NCBI GenBank assembly: GCA_934699065.1
Contig: CAKUWD010000026.1
Location: 1-19,594 of the forward strand
Source: an uncultured Treponema sp.
GTDB taxonomy: Bacteria > Spirochaetota > Spirochaetia > Treponematales > Treponemataceae
Reading direction: 5' to 3'
DNA: 19,594 nt
The notes under the pieces are model-generated. The model worked only from the letters and a program-made list of their open reading frames with translations, had not been told where the DNA came from and made no database searches. The stretch's first letter is position 1, and every line of letters starts with the position of its first letter. The position numbers and the translations under genes were made by a program. Below are positions 1 to 7,676 of this stretch, one piece after another.

Positions 1-1
1 G

Positions 2-1279
2 GACAGGGGAGTGGCTAAAAAGGCTGCGCTTGGTCTTGTTCTTGAGCATGGTGAAAAGTCTTATGCCCTTCCTCTTGAAGTTCAGCGTTCCTTCTTTGGT
101 TATGCAATCGGCGGACTTGAAGATGTTGAAACTACTTTAACAGAAGGCCTTCACAGTCTTCTTTCTAGTACAAAGGCAATCGGTTATATTACCGGCCATG
201 GCGAAGTTGATCATACTTCAGAAGATGGTGCTGCAAACTTTGAGGCTTTGATTTCCGGTTTGTATGAGCTTAAGGATATTGATTTGAATTCAGATAATAT
301 TCCGGCTGGAATGAATTCAATTATCATCAATGGTCCTAAGATGGATTTTACCGAAGAAGAGCTTTATAAAATAGACCAGTTCCTTTTGCGCGGCGGAAAC
401 GTAATGCTTTTGATAGACGGTGTTTATGATGACGGAAGAAATCAGTCTTACGGAATCGGAAACTTTGTTTCAAATGATGTAAACATCGAAAGGCTTCTTA
501 CAAAGTATGGAGTTGCCCGCGGTAAGAATATGGTAATGGATAAGAACTGTATTAAAGATATGAATGCTCAGTACGGTGAGCTTACTTATTACTGGGTTCC
601 AACTATCCATAAAAAACAGCTTGCAAAAAAATGTGTAATTACAAATAACCTTGGTTACGTTTATCTTTTGCAGAGTGGAACTCTTGATCCTTCTGCCGCT
701 ATTGAAAACAAAAACATTAAGGTAACAGAGCTTGCAAAATCTTCTCCTGAAGCATGGACTCTTGAATCAGGAATCACCTTGCATCCTCTTTATATTACTC
801 CACCGGAAGACGCTGCTTCTTTTGCACAGTATGATCTTGCCCTTCTTCTTGAAGGTAAGTTTGACAGTGCTTTTGACGAAGCTCCTGCCGCTTCTGCCGA
901 TGAATCTCTTGTAACTTCAAGCTTTGTAAAATCAAGTGTAATGCCTGGAAAACTTTTTGTTGCAAGTTCATCTGCAATTACTACACGTCAGGTAATTGAT
1001 GAAAACGGAAAAAGTCCGGTTTCAATGTTCCTTATGAATGTTGTTGATTATTTGAACGGTAACGAAGATCTGTGTACAATGCGCACAAAGAGTCTTTCTG
1101 TAAATAATCTTACAATAAAATCAACTGTGGCTGCAAACTTCTGGAAATTCTTCAATTCATTTGGAATTGCAATCTTTGTTGTTATTGCTGGTTTGATTGT
1201 ATGGAGACTTCGCAATGCACGTCGTCATGCCATCAACAAAAAATACAATCCTGATGACACAAGAACAATTACTAAATAG
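2..1279 (+). CDS. GldG-like ABC transporter auxiliary protein (5' end cut by window)
   Basis: The reading frame is open from the left edge. A GTG at 11 is not a credible start because it has no ribosome site and the frame continues upstream (Asp-Arg-Gly-Val), so the true start lies outside the window. The visible part resembles the GldG/ABC_transp_aux family, extracytoplasmic partners of ABC-2 type transporters. Numbering from the GTG, residues about 55-140 carry the family-like segments TKAIGYITGHGEVDH and FLLRGGNVMLLIDG. A membrane helix lies near residues 378-400 (FGIAIFVVIAGLIVWRL), followed by a basic tail that should be cytoplasmic. A DUF4340 gene follows 11 bp downstream, the usual partner of GldG-like genes, which supports the call. 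The ATPase and permease genes are expected just upstream, outside the window. Substrate unknown. Confidence 0.8.
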   Translation, partial: DRGVAKKAALGLVLEHGEKSYALPLEVQRSFFGYAIGGLEDVETTLTEGLHSLLSSTKAIGYITGHGEVDHTSEDGAANFEALISGLYELKDIDLNSDNIPAGMNSIIINGPKMDFTEEELYKIDQFLLRGGNVMLLIDGVYDDGRNQSYGIGNFVSNDVNIERLLTKYGVARGKNMVMDKNCIKDMNAQYGELTYYWVPTIHKKQLAKKCVITNNLGYVYLLQSGTLDPSAAIENKNIKVTELAKSSPEAWTLESGITLHPLYITPPEDAASFAQYDLALLLEGKFDSAFDEAPAASADESLVTSSFVKSSVMPGKLFVASSSAITTRQVIDENGKSPVSMFLMNVVDYLNGNEDLCTMRTKSLSVNNLTIKSTVAANFWKFFNSFGIAIFVVIAGLIVWRLRNARRHAINKKYNPDDTRTITK

Positions 1280-1290
1280 AAGGTAGCGAT

Positions 1291-2208
1291 ATGAAAACAC
1301 GAAAATTAGTATTGATCATTGCCGATGTAGTTCTGCTGGCTGTATGTCTTGTGCAGTTCATTCTTTCGGCACGTGATACCACAAAATATTTTACTTTTAA
1401 GGATGAGCCTGATTCTCTGGAAATTGTAACACCTCAGGAAACAATCAGCCTTTATAAAGAAGGAGAAGACTGGTTTATTGGTGAAAAAAAATATCCGGCA
1501 AGTATGAGCATGGTAGATTCATATATTTCTGCAATCAAAAATATTCGTGCCCTAGATAAGGTAGGAAGCATTGCAAACGGAAATAATGTTGAACGCTATG
1601 AGCTTACAGACAGCAAAAAGACTATTGTTACTGCTAAGCTTGGTGATAAGGTTTTGCGTACAATCGAAATTGGTAAAACTGCAGTTTCTTCATCTCAGTG
1701 TTACATGACTGTAGACGGCGGAAAAGATATTTATCTTGTTTCCGGCGGTGTGAATGATACTTTTGATACAAGTGTTGCTGCGGCTCGTACAACAATCGTT
1801 TTGAATCTTAACTCAGATGAGATTTCTGGCGTAAGCATAACTGATGCTGAAGACAAAACATGGTCTCTTTCTCGTATGGGTAATGGCGATGATGTTGTAT
1901 GGAATGTAAGTGGTGGCGAAATTGAACTTGATGAAGGAAAGGCTAATGTATGGCTTACTTCTTTTGCTTCTCTTTCTACCCGCGACTGGTATGCTGAAGA
2001 TGCTGTACTTGAAGGAACAAGGGCGGTATCTGCAAGAATTACTTACAATCTTAAGGATATAAAACTGGAATTTTTTGCATTGCCAAAAAATAATGAAAAA
2101 GATCTGCAGCAGTATTATGGAACCTGTAGCGAAACTCCTTACCGTTTTAAGGTAGACGAAAAAACTGTAAAGCAGTATCTCAAACCTCTGGAAGAACTTG
2201 CAAAATGA
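1291..2208 (+). CDS. DUF4340 domain protein
   Basis: This 305-residue protein begins with a short basic stretch and one hydrophobic segment (about residues 5-26, LVLIIADVVLLAVCLVQFIL), which reads as an uncleaved signal anchor. The rest would then sit outside the inner membrane. The body (about 40-180) resembles DUF4340 in order: a strand carrying WFIGEKKYPA, a helix with a Val-Asp-Ser-Tyr motif, and IEIGKTAVSSSQCYMTVDG followed by IYLVSG. DUF4340 proteins commonly neighbour GldG-type auxiliary proteins and probably work with the same ABC exporter. An AAGGTAGCG ribosome site precedes the ATG. The last codons overlap the pth start by four bases (ATGA), which implies translational coupling. No catalytic residues are recognised and the biochemical function is unknown. 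Confidence 0.8.
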   Translation: MKTRKLVLIIADVVLLAVCLVQFILSARDTTKYFTFKDEPDSLEIVTPQETISLYKEGEDWFIGEKKYPASMSMVDSYISAIKNIRALDKVGSIANGNNVERYELTDSKKTIVTAKLGDKVLRTIEIGKTAVSSSQCYMTVDGGKDIYLVSGGVNDTFDTSVAAARTTIVLNLNSDEISGVSITDAEDKTWSLSRMGNGDDVVWNVSGGEIELDEGKANVWLTSFASLSTRDWYAEDAVLEGTRAVSARITYNLKDIKLEFFALPKNNEKDLQQYYGTCSETPYRFKVDEKTVKQYLKPLEELAK

Positions 2209-2861
2209 TTAAACTTGTAGCCTTCTTAGGAAATTACGGCAAAGAATACGAAAAAACAAGGCATAACGTAAGCTGGTATTTTGAAGATTCTTTGCCATTT
2301 GCGGGAAAATTGAGCTGGCAGAATAAGTTTAAGGGCGAGATTGCCAGCTTTACACCACAAGAACTTTCTCAGTGGGCCTGTGACACAAAAATCTGTTCAA
2401 AAAAAGACGGCTCTCCGGTGCTTGTACCCGAAGAGGCGCCGTCTCATATTTACTTTCTAAAACCTCTTACTTACATGAACCTTAGTGGCGACAGCATTAT
2501 CGAAGTCGCAAACTTTTATAAAATCCAGCCTTCCGAAATTATGGTTGTGCATGACGAGCTTGAACTTGAGCCAGGCTTTGTAAGCCTTAAATGGAGCGGC
2601 GGACTTGGCGGGCATAACGGGCTAAGAAGTACTAAGGCTGTTTTGAACACACCGGATTTCTTCCGGCTTCGCTTTGGTATAGGCCGCCCAGATAACGACA
2701 ATATAGGTGTTGCAGACTGGGTATTGAGCCGTTTTACTGCTGAACAGCAGGAGCTTATGCAGAATGTATTCAGCCAGACAAATCTGCTTCTGGTAAAAGT
2801 TCTGCTTTCAAAAGAACCAAAAGATCTCGTACAAGGCTGGGGCAAGAAAAAACTCATTTAA
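2205..2861 (+). CDS. pth: Peptidyl-tRNA hydrolase
   Basis: Pth cleaves the ester bond of peptidyl-tRNAs that drop off ribosomes, recycling tRNA in the cytoplasm. The family landmarks are present: Asn10 and catalytic His20 in the opening GN-x-GKEYEKTRHNV block, FLKPLTYMNLSG, the VVHDELEL block with its Asp, and GGHNGLRS. Two departures are visible. The usual GNP tripeptide reads GNY, and about 20 extra residues containing two Cys (WACDTKICSKKDGSP) lie between the first block and TYMNLSG. The protein is therefore 218 residues, against the usual 190 or so. The ATG overlaps the TGA of the DUF4340 gene, so pth is probably translated from the same message. The key residues are intact and the enzyme is expected to be active. 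Confidence 0.95.
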   Translation: MIKLVAFLGNYGKEYEKTRHNVSWYFEDSLPFAGKLSWQNKFKGEIASFTPQELSQWACDTKICSKKDGSPVLVPEEAPSHIYFLKPLTYMNLSGDSIIEVANFYKIQPSEIMVVHDELELEPGFVSLKWSGGLGGHNGLRSTKAVLNTPDFFRLRFGIGRPDNDNIGVADWVLSRFTAEQQELMQNVFSQTNLLLVKVLLSKEPKDLVQGWGKKKLI

Positions 2862-2931
2862 AAATACCGTCATTGCGAAAAAAACAGTGGCAAAATTACG
2901 ATTCTCATGTGTTAAAGTTTTATAGATTATA

Positions 2932-2960
2932 TTGACACATTTACTGTATCACTGTATTAT
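2932..2960 (+). promoter_or_regulatory. Promoter of the LolCDE-like operon
   Basis: A perfect TTGACA (-35, 2932-2937) is followed after exactly 17 bp by TATTAT (-10, 2955-2960), with transcription expected to start near 2967. It lies about 60 bp upstream of the ATPase start and 70 bp past pth, so the ABC operon has its own sigma-70-type promoter. The spacer contains the direct repeat ACTGTAT (2943-2949 and 2951-2957). Confidence 0.75.
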
Positions 2961-2979
2961 CTGCTTAATACAATAATAC
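2954..2979. promoter_or_regulatory. Possible operator overlapping the -10 box
   Basis: GTATTAT (2954-2960) and ATAATAC (2973-2979) form a 7-bp perfect inverted repeat with 12 bp between the arms. It covers the -10 element and the predicted transcription start. A second inverted pair, AATACA (2967-2972) and TGTATT (2986-2991), lies just downstream. The placement suits a repressor site, but the DNA is A/T-rich so chance symmetry is possible, and no regulator gene is adjacent. Confidence 0.35.
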
Positions 2980-3023
2980 GAAAAATGTATTAGGAAATAT
3001 ATCTGGTAAAAGGAGTTTTTAAA

Positions 3024-3875
3024 ATGGCAGTTGTTAGCTTAAAAGACGTGCACAAATTCTATCCTCTCGGAAAGGAAAGAATTGAGGCAGTTCGTGGTGT
3101 TTCCTTTGATATAGAAAAGGGAGAGTTTGCTGCGGTTTCTGGTCCATCAGGTTCAGGTAAATCTACAATTCTGAATATGATTGGTTTGATAGACCTTCCA
3201 AGCAGCGGTTCAATTATTATTGGCGATACAGATGTTTATGATGGCGTAGACCTTGCAGATGCAGAAACAGTAAATACTCGCTGGTCTTCTGCAGGTCCAG
3301 ATAAAAAAGACGGAAAGCGCAAAAAGGTTCGCATTGCAATTCCTTCAAAGCTTGACCGCAGAATTACTGCACTCCGTCGTTCTCATCTTGGTTTCATTTT
3401 CCAGACTTTCAACCTTATTCCGGTATTGAATGTTTATGAAAACATTGAATTCCCTCTTCTCCTTGAATCAAAAGATAAAAATTCAAAGAGTCCTGTTGAC
3501 GATTTTTCAAAAGCTCAGAAGGAAGAATGGATTAATTATCTTATTGAAAAGGTTGGACTTACAGACTGGAAGACACATAAAGCAAACGAACTCTCTGGCG
3601 GTCAGCGCCAGAGAGTTGCAATTGCACGAGCTCTTGTAACAAAGGCTCCTGTAATTCTTGCTGATGAGCCAACTGCAAACCTTGACTCAAAGAACTCAGA
3701 ACAGATTCTTAAGCTTATGAAATCCTTAAATAAGGATCCTGATTTGCAGACAACATTTATCTTCTCTACACACGATTCTCGAATTGTAGATATGTGTGAT
3801 CATGTTGTTCATATTCTTGATGGTCAGGTAACAAACGACGAACACAAAGAAGGTTCAGACGTTTACAAGATTTAA
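3024..3875 (+). CDS. LolD/MacB-type ABC transporter ATP-binding protein
   Basis: This is the cytoplasmic ATPase expected to drive the two FtsX-type permeases encoded next. All nucleotide-binding motifs are present: Walker A GPSGSGKST (40-48), Q-loop Gln127 in FIFQTFNLIP, signature LSGGQRQRVAIARAL (190-204), Walker B VILADEP (210-216) and the switch His250 in STHD. FQTFNLIP and ADEPTANLDS are typical of the LolD/MacB subfamily. The protein has 283 residues against the usual 225 or so. The main extra piece is a charged segment at about 75-115, between Walker A and the Q-loop, rich in Lys and Arg, and there is a smaller insertion around 150-170. A good AAAGGAG ribosome site sits 8 bp before the ATG. 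The substrate is inferred to be lipoprotein or lipid from the LolA-like and barrel genes downstream. Confidence 0.92.
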   Translation: MAVVSLKDVHKFYPLGKERIEAVRGVSFDIEKGEFAAVSGPSGSGKSTILNMIGLIDLPSSGSIIIGDTDVYDGVDLADAETVNTRWSSAGPDKKDGKRKKVRIAIPSKLDRRITALRRSHLGFIFQTFNLIPVLNVYENIEFPLLLESKDKNSKSPVDDFSKAQKEEWINYLIEKVGLTDWKTHKANELSGGQRQRVAIARALVTKAPVILADEPTANLDSKNSEQILKLMKSLNKDPDLQTTFIFSTHDSRIVDMCDHVVHILDGQVTNDEHKEGSDVYKI

Positions 3876-3887
3876 TTGGATAATCCT

Positions 3888-3913
3888 AAAACGACCCTTA
3901 CGGCTCGTTTTTT
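3888..3913 (+). terminator. Weak intrinsic terminator or attenuator inside the ABC operon
   Basis: AAAACGA (3888-3894) pairs with TCGTTTT (3905-3911). Two more C-G pairs follow after one mismatch, closing a TTAC loop, and the transcript then has six U residues (3908-3913). It sits 13 bp after the ATPase stop codon and before both permeases, so it could lower permease expression relative to the ATPase. The A/U-rich stem suggests partial rather than full termination. Confidence 0.45.
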
Positions 3914-3933
3914 AACGGATTTTCCATTTCGAA

Positions 3934-3954
3934 ATCCCGAACTTGTTTCGGGAT
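3934..3954. repeat. Dispersed palindrome, GAACTTGTTTC-core family (copy 1)
   Basis: ATCCCGAA (3934-3941) and TTCGGGAT (3947-3954) form an 8-bp perfect stem around the loop CTTGT. The same layout, with a different but self-complementary stem, occurs at 9217-9237, so this is one of two family members in the window. It lies between the ATPase and permease genes, 18 bp before the permease start. Confidence 0.65.
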
Positions 3955-3972
3955 CTATCAATGGAGATTTAA

Positions 3973-5499
3973 ATGAAAGACATAATAAAACTGGCCCTGC
4001 GCAACCTCAAGGAACACAAGTCTAAAACCCTCATCATTTCTATGTTCATTCTTTTTGGCGTAGCAATTGTTGTGATGGGAAACTCCTTCCTTGAATCTGT
4101 AAACCGCGGACTTGAAAAAGACTTCAGGGCAAATATTACAGGTGACATTGCAATTTCGGTTATACCGGAAAAAGGAAGCTCAATTGATGTTTTTGGTGTA
4201 AACAGCACAAATATTACAAGTGAGATTCCACAGATTCCAGCTCTTGTTGATCTGGAAAAAATAGAGGAAATTCTTTCTCAAACAGATGGAATTAAAAAAC
4301 AGTCAAAACTGATTTCTGCACAGGTAATTCTTTCAAAGGATGCTGAAATTGATTTTTCTGTAATGCAGGATGACGACAAAGATATTGGACTTATGGACCT
4401 CCCTATTTCTATGCTTTTTGCAGGTGAAACAGGAAGCTTCTGGGAGCTCTTCCCTGATTTGAAGATGATTGAAGGCCGTTATCCTGAGCCTGGTACTAAC
4501 GAAATTATTGTTGATACACGTGTTATCGATAACTTTGCAAAGACCTGGAACAATACTCTCGAGCTCGGAGATGATGTTCTTATGGCCAGCATGGGTGGTG
4601 TAATTCGTGAAGCAAAAGTTGTTGGAATCTTTAAGCCTGCTAATGAATATTCTGCTATGTTCCAGAGTGTTTATTGTGAGCCGGCTCTTGCACGAGCTTT
4701 TGCAGAACTCACTTATGCAAACTCTTTCAGTCAGGAATTGCCGGATAGCGTAGACCTTTCAATTTCTGAGATGTCAGAAGATGATTTCTTTGGTGGAGAT
4801 GATGATTTCTTTGATGACATTGAAAGTGACACTACTATTCTTGGAAGTTCTACTGATTTTGACAGCATTCTTGGTGATACAACTTTGCGTGATCAGTTGA
4901 ACAAAACAGATGACGGTTCATGGCAGTTTGTTCTTGCAAAACTTGATAATCCACATGCAGATAAAAAGCTTGTTGCAGAACTGAATAAACGCTTTAAGGA
5001 AGAAGGTTTGAATGCCCAGGCAATGGACTGGAAAAAAGCAGCTATCTCTTATTCAGGAACAGTTGAAGGAATCGGCTTTATTTTCAACCTGCTTATCATA
5101 ATTCTTGCAATTGTAGTATTCATCATCATTATGAATACAATGGTTGTTTCTGTAATTGAACGTACAAGTGAAATTGGAACAATGCGTGCAATTGGTGCAG
5201 AAAAGAAGTTTGTAAAAAAACTCTTCTATTCAGAGGCTGTAATTCTTACAAGTCTTTCTGCTCTTTGTGGAATTATCTTCGCCTTTATCTGTATGGCAAT
5301 TTTCAATTCCTTTAATATTGTAGTAACAAACTCAATTGCAAAAATGATTCTTGGCGGCGGATTGTTACACTTTAGTCCAACTCCAAAAATTCTCATTACA
5401 ACTATTCTTGTTGCACTTTTGGGAAGTATTATCAGTAACAGATATCCTGTAAAGTCTGCTCTCAGAATTACACCGATTAAGGCACTCAGCAAGGAATAG
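3973..5499 (+). CDS. FtsX/LolC-type ABC transporter permease 1, with acidic loop
   Basis: This 508-residue inner-membrane permease has the FtsX/MacB/LolCE layout. One N-terminal helix lies at about 19-37, followed by a large periplasmic domain (about 40-365) and three C-terminal helices (about 367-392, 422-447 and 472-490). The short cytoplasmic stretch ERTSEIGTMRAIGA (396-409) matches the conserved segment that contacts the ATPase. The periplasmic domain contains a strongly acidic, Phe-rich stretch at 269-286 (EDDFFGGDDDFFDDIESD) that is not usual in LolC, LolE or MacB. A very similar stretch starts the mature beta-barrel protein encoded at 7835. A ribosome site (GGAG) lies 6 bp before the ATG. 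It most likely forms a heterodimer with permease 2. A MacB-like exporter is the alternative, but no membrane-fusion protein is encoded nearby. Confidence 0.9.
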   Translation: MKDIIKLALRNLKEHKSKTLIISMFILFGVAIVVMGNSFLESVNRGLEKDFRANITGDIAISVIPEKGSSIDVFGVNSTNITSEIPQIPALVDLEKIEEILSQTDGIKKQSKLISAQVILSKDAEIDFSVMQDDDKDIGLMDLPISMLFAGETGSFWELFPDLKMIEGRYPEPGTNEIIVDTRVIDNFAKTWNNTLELGDDVLMASMGGVIREAKVVGIFKPANEYSAMFQSVYCEPALARAFAELTYANSFSQELPDSVDLSISEMSEDDFFGGDDDFFDDIESDTTILGSSTDFDSILGDTTLRDQLNKTDDGSWQFVLAKLDNPHADKKLVAELNKRFKEEGLNAQAMDWKKAAISYSGTVEGIGFIFNLLIIILAIVVFIIIMNTMVVSVIERTSEIGTMRAIGAEKKFVKKLFYSEAVILTSLSALCGIIFAFICMAIFNSFNIVVTNSIAKMILGGGLLHFSPTPKILITTILVALLGSIISNRYPVKSALRITPIKALSKE

Positions 5500-5512
5500 G
5501 GGGTAGTAAGTT

Positions 5513-6868
5513 ATGAAGACAGTATCATTAGCGTTAAGAAACTTAACTAGAAATAAAAGACGTAATGCAATTCTTGCTGTAGCAATTGCATTCGGATTTT
5601 TCGTTGTAACTGCTATAGACGGCCTCACAACCGGAATGGTAGGAAATCTCGAAAATCAGATTACACAGCTTGTTGGTGGTAATGTAATTGTTCAGGGCCT
5701 TGAATGGCTGAGTCCTGAAACACCAGGTGGAAAAGCAAAACTTGTAAATATTGTCCGAGACAGAGACTATGCAAGAAAAATTGTAGATGAGCTGAATATT
5801 AAATATGAATATTATTCATGCTTTACAATGTCCAGTGGAACCGTAATTTTCAATGGTAATAAATCTGCAATCCAGCTTTATGGCCGCGACTTGAATGAAA
5901 AGAGTTTAAGAGATTCTTTTCAGTTTACAAGTGGTGGCGTTGATGCAGACATGAAGAACGGTTTGATTATCAGTGATAAGGTTGCTGAATCTTTGAATCT
6001 TCAGGTTGGAGATGAAATTATTTATTCAACTTGGACTGTTTATGGACAGAATACTTTTGCTGACATGACAATTACCGGAATCATTAAATCAAACAGCTTT
6101 ATGAATTCTATGCAGGCTTATGCAGACATTGAAGATGTAAATGAAATTGTAGAAATGCCGGAAGGCGGATATTCAATGTTCTCACTTTATCTGCGTGATA
6201 AAGATCAGCAGACAAAAGCGGCAATGGCAATTGAAGCAAGAATCCGTCAGGACAGCGAGGTTAATCCTGAAATCAATGTAACAAGTCGTCTTGAAGCAAT
6301 GAAAAAATATCCTACAAATGTTGGAAAGGGTATTGAAAAGCAGGTAGATCCAAAGAAGCCGGAAAATGAATGGAAGGGGGTAAAATACGGAGTAGAAACT
6401 TTGTATGATGAAATCCCTCAGATTAAAACTGTACTGAATATTGTTCACATCATTACAACTGTAATTCTTATTGTAATTCTTATGATTGTAATGGTAGGCG
6501 TATCTAACACATATCGTATGGTTTTGTATGAAAGAATCCGAGAGATTGGAACAATGCGTGCGCTCGGTATGACTGGTAAAGATACCCGCAAGGTATTTAC
6601 AAATGAAGCTGTAATTCTTTGTATAATTGGTGCACTTGCCGGTTTGATTTTTGCTGCGCTTGTAATGGCAATTGTTCACTGCATTCCAGTTAATAACGAT
6701 GCACTTTCTTTCTTCCTACAGAAGGGACACTTCTCATTCAAGATTTCAATATTCTCAGTTATTCTTCAGTATGTTATATTGATTGTACTTACTACATTCG
6801 CTGTAAGAGGAAGTGCAAAACAGGCTGCCCGTATGAGCCCGGCCGAAGCACTGAGAACTGTAAAGTAA
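5513..6868 (+). CDS. FtsX/LolE-type ABC transporter permease 2
   Basis: The second permease has 451 residues and the same topology as the first: a helix at about 18-36, a periplasmic domain at about 40-305, and helices at about 307-332, 365-390 and 410-430. The coupling segment ERIREIGTMRALGM (340-353) closely parallels the first permease's ERTSEIGTMRAIGA, so the two are probably ancient duplicates acting as a LolC/LolE-like pair. It lacks the acidic Phe-rich insertion of permease 1. The C-terminal MSPAEALRTVK matches the common FtsX-family ending. It starts 13 bp after permease 1, preceded by a GGGGG ribosome site. The LolA-like gene follows within 31 bp, supporting a single functional unit. 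Confidence 0.9.
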   Translation: MKTVSLALRNLTRNKRRNAILAVAIAFGFFVVTAIDGLTTGMVGNLENQITQLVGGNVIVQGLEWLSPETPGGKAKLVNIVRDRDYARKIVDELNIKYEYYSCFTMSSGTVIFNGNKSAIQLYGRDLNEKSLRDSFQFTSGGVDADMKNGLIISDKVAESLNLQVGDEIIYSTWTVYGQNTFADMTITGIIKSNSFMNSMQAYADIEDVNEIVEMPEGGYSMFSLYLRDKDQQTKAAMAIEARIRQDSEVNPEINVTSRLEAMKKYPTNVGKGIEKQVDPKKPENEWKGVKYGVETLYDEIPQIKTVLNIVHIITTVILIVILMIVMVGVSNTYRMVLYERIREIGTMRALGMTGKDTRKVFTNEAVILCIIGALAGLIFAALVMAIVHCIPVNNDALSFFLQKGHFSFKISIFSVILQYVILIVLTTFAVRGSAKQAARMSPAEALRTVK

Positions 6869-6899
6869 GTTTACCATCGTAAAGAAGGAGTAAAATAGA

Positions 6900-7676
6900 A
6901 TGAAAAAATTACATATTATATTGGGAGCTCTTTTACTGACAGCATCCACAATTTCAGCTCAGGTTTCTGCAGACATTGCTGAAAAATGTTATCAGATTAT
7001 GGAAAAAAGCCAGGATATTCAGGCTTATCATGGAGATTATTCTGCAACTGTATCTCTTGTTGTAGAAAAGCCTGGTAAACCAAAGGAAAACATTCAGTAC
7101 AAGTGGTTCGAACGAACAGACACAAAATTAATGACAGTTGTACAGCTTTTCCCGGATGCAGATAAGGGAAAGGGCTTCCTTCGCAATGATGATAACATCT
7201 GGTCTTATGATCCTATTTCCCGCAAGTTTACCCATACTTCAATTAAAGAAGCTCTTGGAGATTCAGACGTTAAGCTTGATGACCTTGAAAGAAGTACAAA
7301 ATACTGGCGTGATAATTATGAAGTATTTTCTTACGAAGAAGGAACTCTTGGAAAATATCCTGTAGATATTATTGTTCTAAAGGCAAAATCAAAAGAGCCT
7401 TCTTATGCAAAAACAAAATACTATGTTCGCAAGGATATTCCGCTTATTCTTAAGCAGGAAGACTTCTCTGGTTCAGACCGTCTTATGCGTACAATGTTAG
7501 TTCCAAAATGGTCTAAGGTTGAAGTTCGTGGAAAGGTTGGTTATGTAGCAAGCCAGGCAATTCTTCGTGATGAATTGAACAAGGGCGAACAGACACAGCA
7601 GGTAATTTCTGACCTTACCTTTGACACTCTGCCAGATAAGATTTTCACAAAGGCATATCTGGAAGGATTGAATTAG
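6900..7676 (+). CDS. LolA-like outer-membrane lipoprotein-sorting protein
   Basis: This is a 258-residue exported protein with a clear signal peptide (about residues 1-20, MKKLHIILGALLLTASTISA, then QVSA). The mature part resembles the LolA_like outer-membrane lipoprotein-sorting family (COG2834-type): a run of strands with KGKGFLRNDDNIWSYDP (about 91-107), then YWRDNYEVFSYEEG, ILKQEDFSGSDRLMRTMLVP and LPDKIFTKAYLEGLN at the C-terminus. Such proteins form a half-barrel that carries an acyl chain across the periplasm. Its place behind a LolCDE-like ABC transporter and before a barrel gene fits a carrier between the two membranes. AAGGAG lies 9 bp before the ATG. The stop codon TAG is also the first part of the heptad repeats that follow. 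The cargo (lipoprotein or other lipid) is unknown. Confidence 0.85.
   Translation: MKKLHIILGALLLTASTISAQVSADIAEKCYQIMEKSQDIQAYHGDYSATVSLVVEKPGKPKENIQYKWFERTDTKLMTVVQLFPDADKGKGFLRNDDNIWSYDPISRKFTHTSIKEALGDSDVKLDDLERSTKYWRDNYEVFSYEEGTLGKYPVDIIVLKAKSKEPSYAKTKYYVRKDIPLILKQEDFSGSDRLMRTMLVPKWSKVEVRGKVGYVASQAILRDELNKGEQTQQVISDLTFDTLPDKIFTKAYLEGLN

Noticed and set aside
2868..2880. CCGTCATTGCGAA, resembling the start of a widespread GTCATTGCGAG-type repeat
   Set aside because: Only about 11 bases match and no pairing partner arm is present, so it cannot be told from chance or a decayed remnant.
6182..6679. 165-codon open frame on the - strand
   Set aside because: It lies wholly inside permease 2, is rich in Asn, Tyr, His and Cys as expected from antisense of A/T-rich coding DNA, and has no family resemblance.
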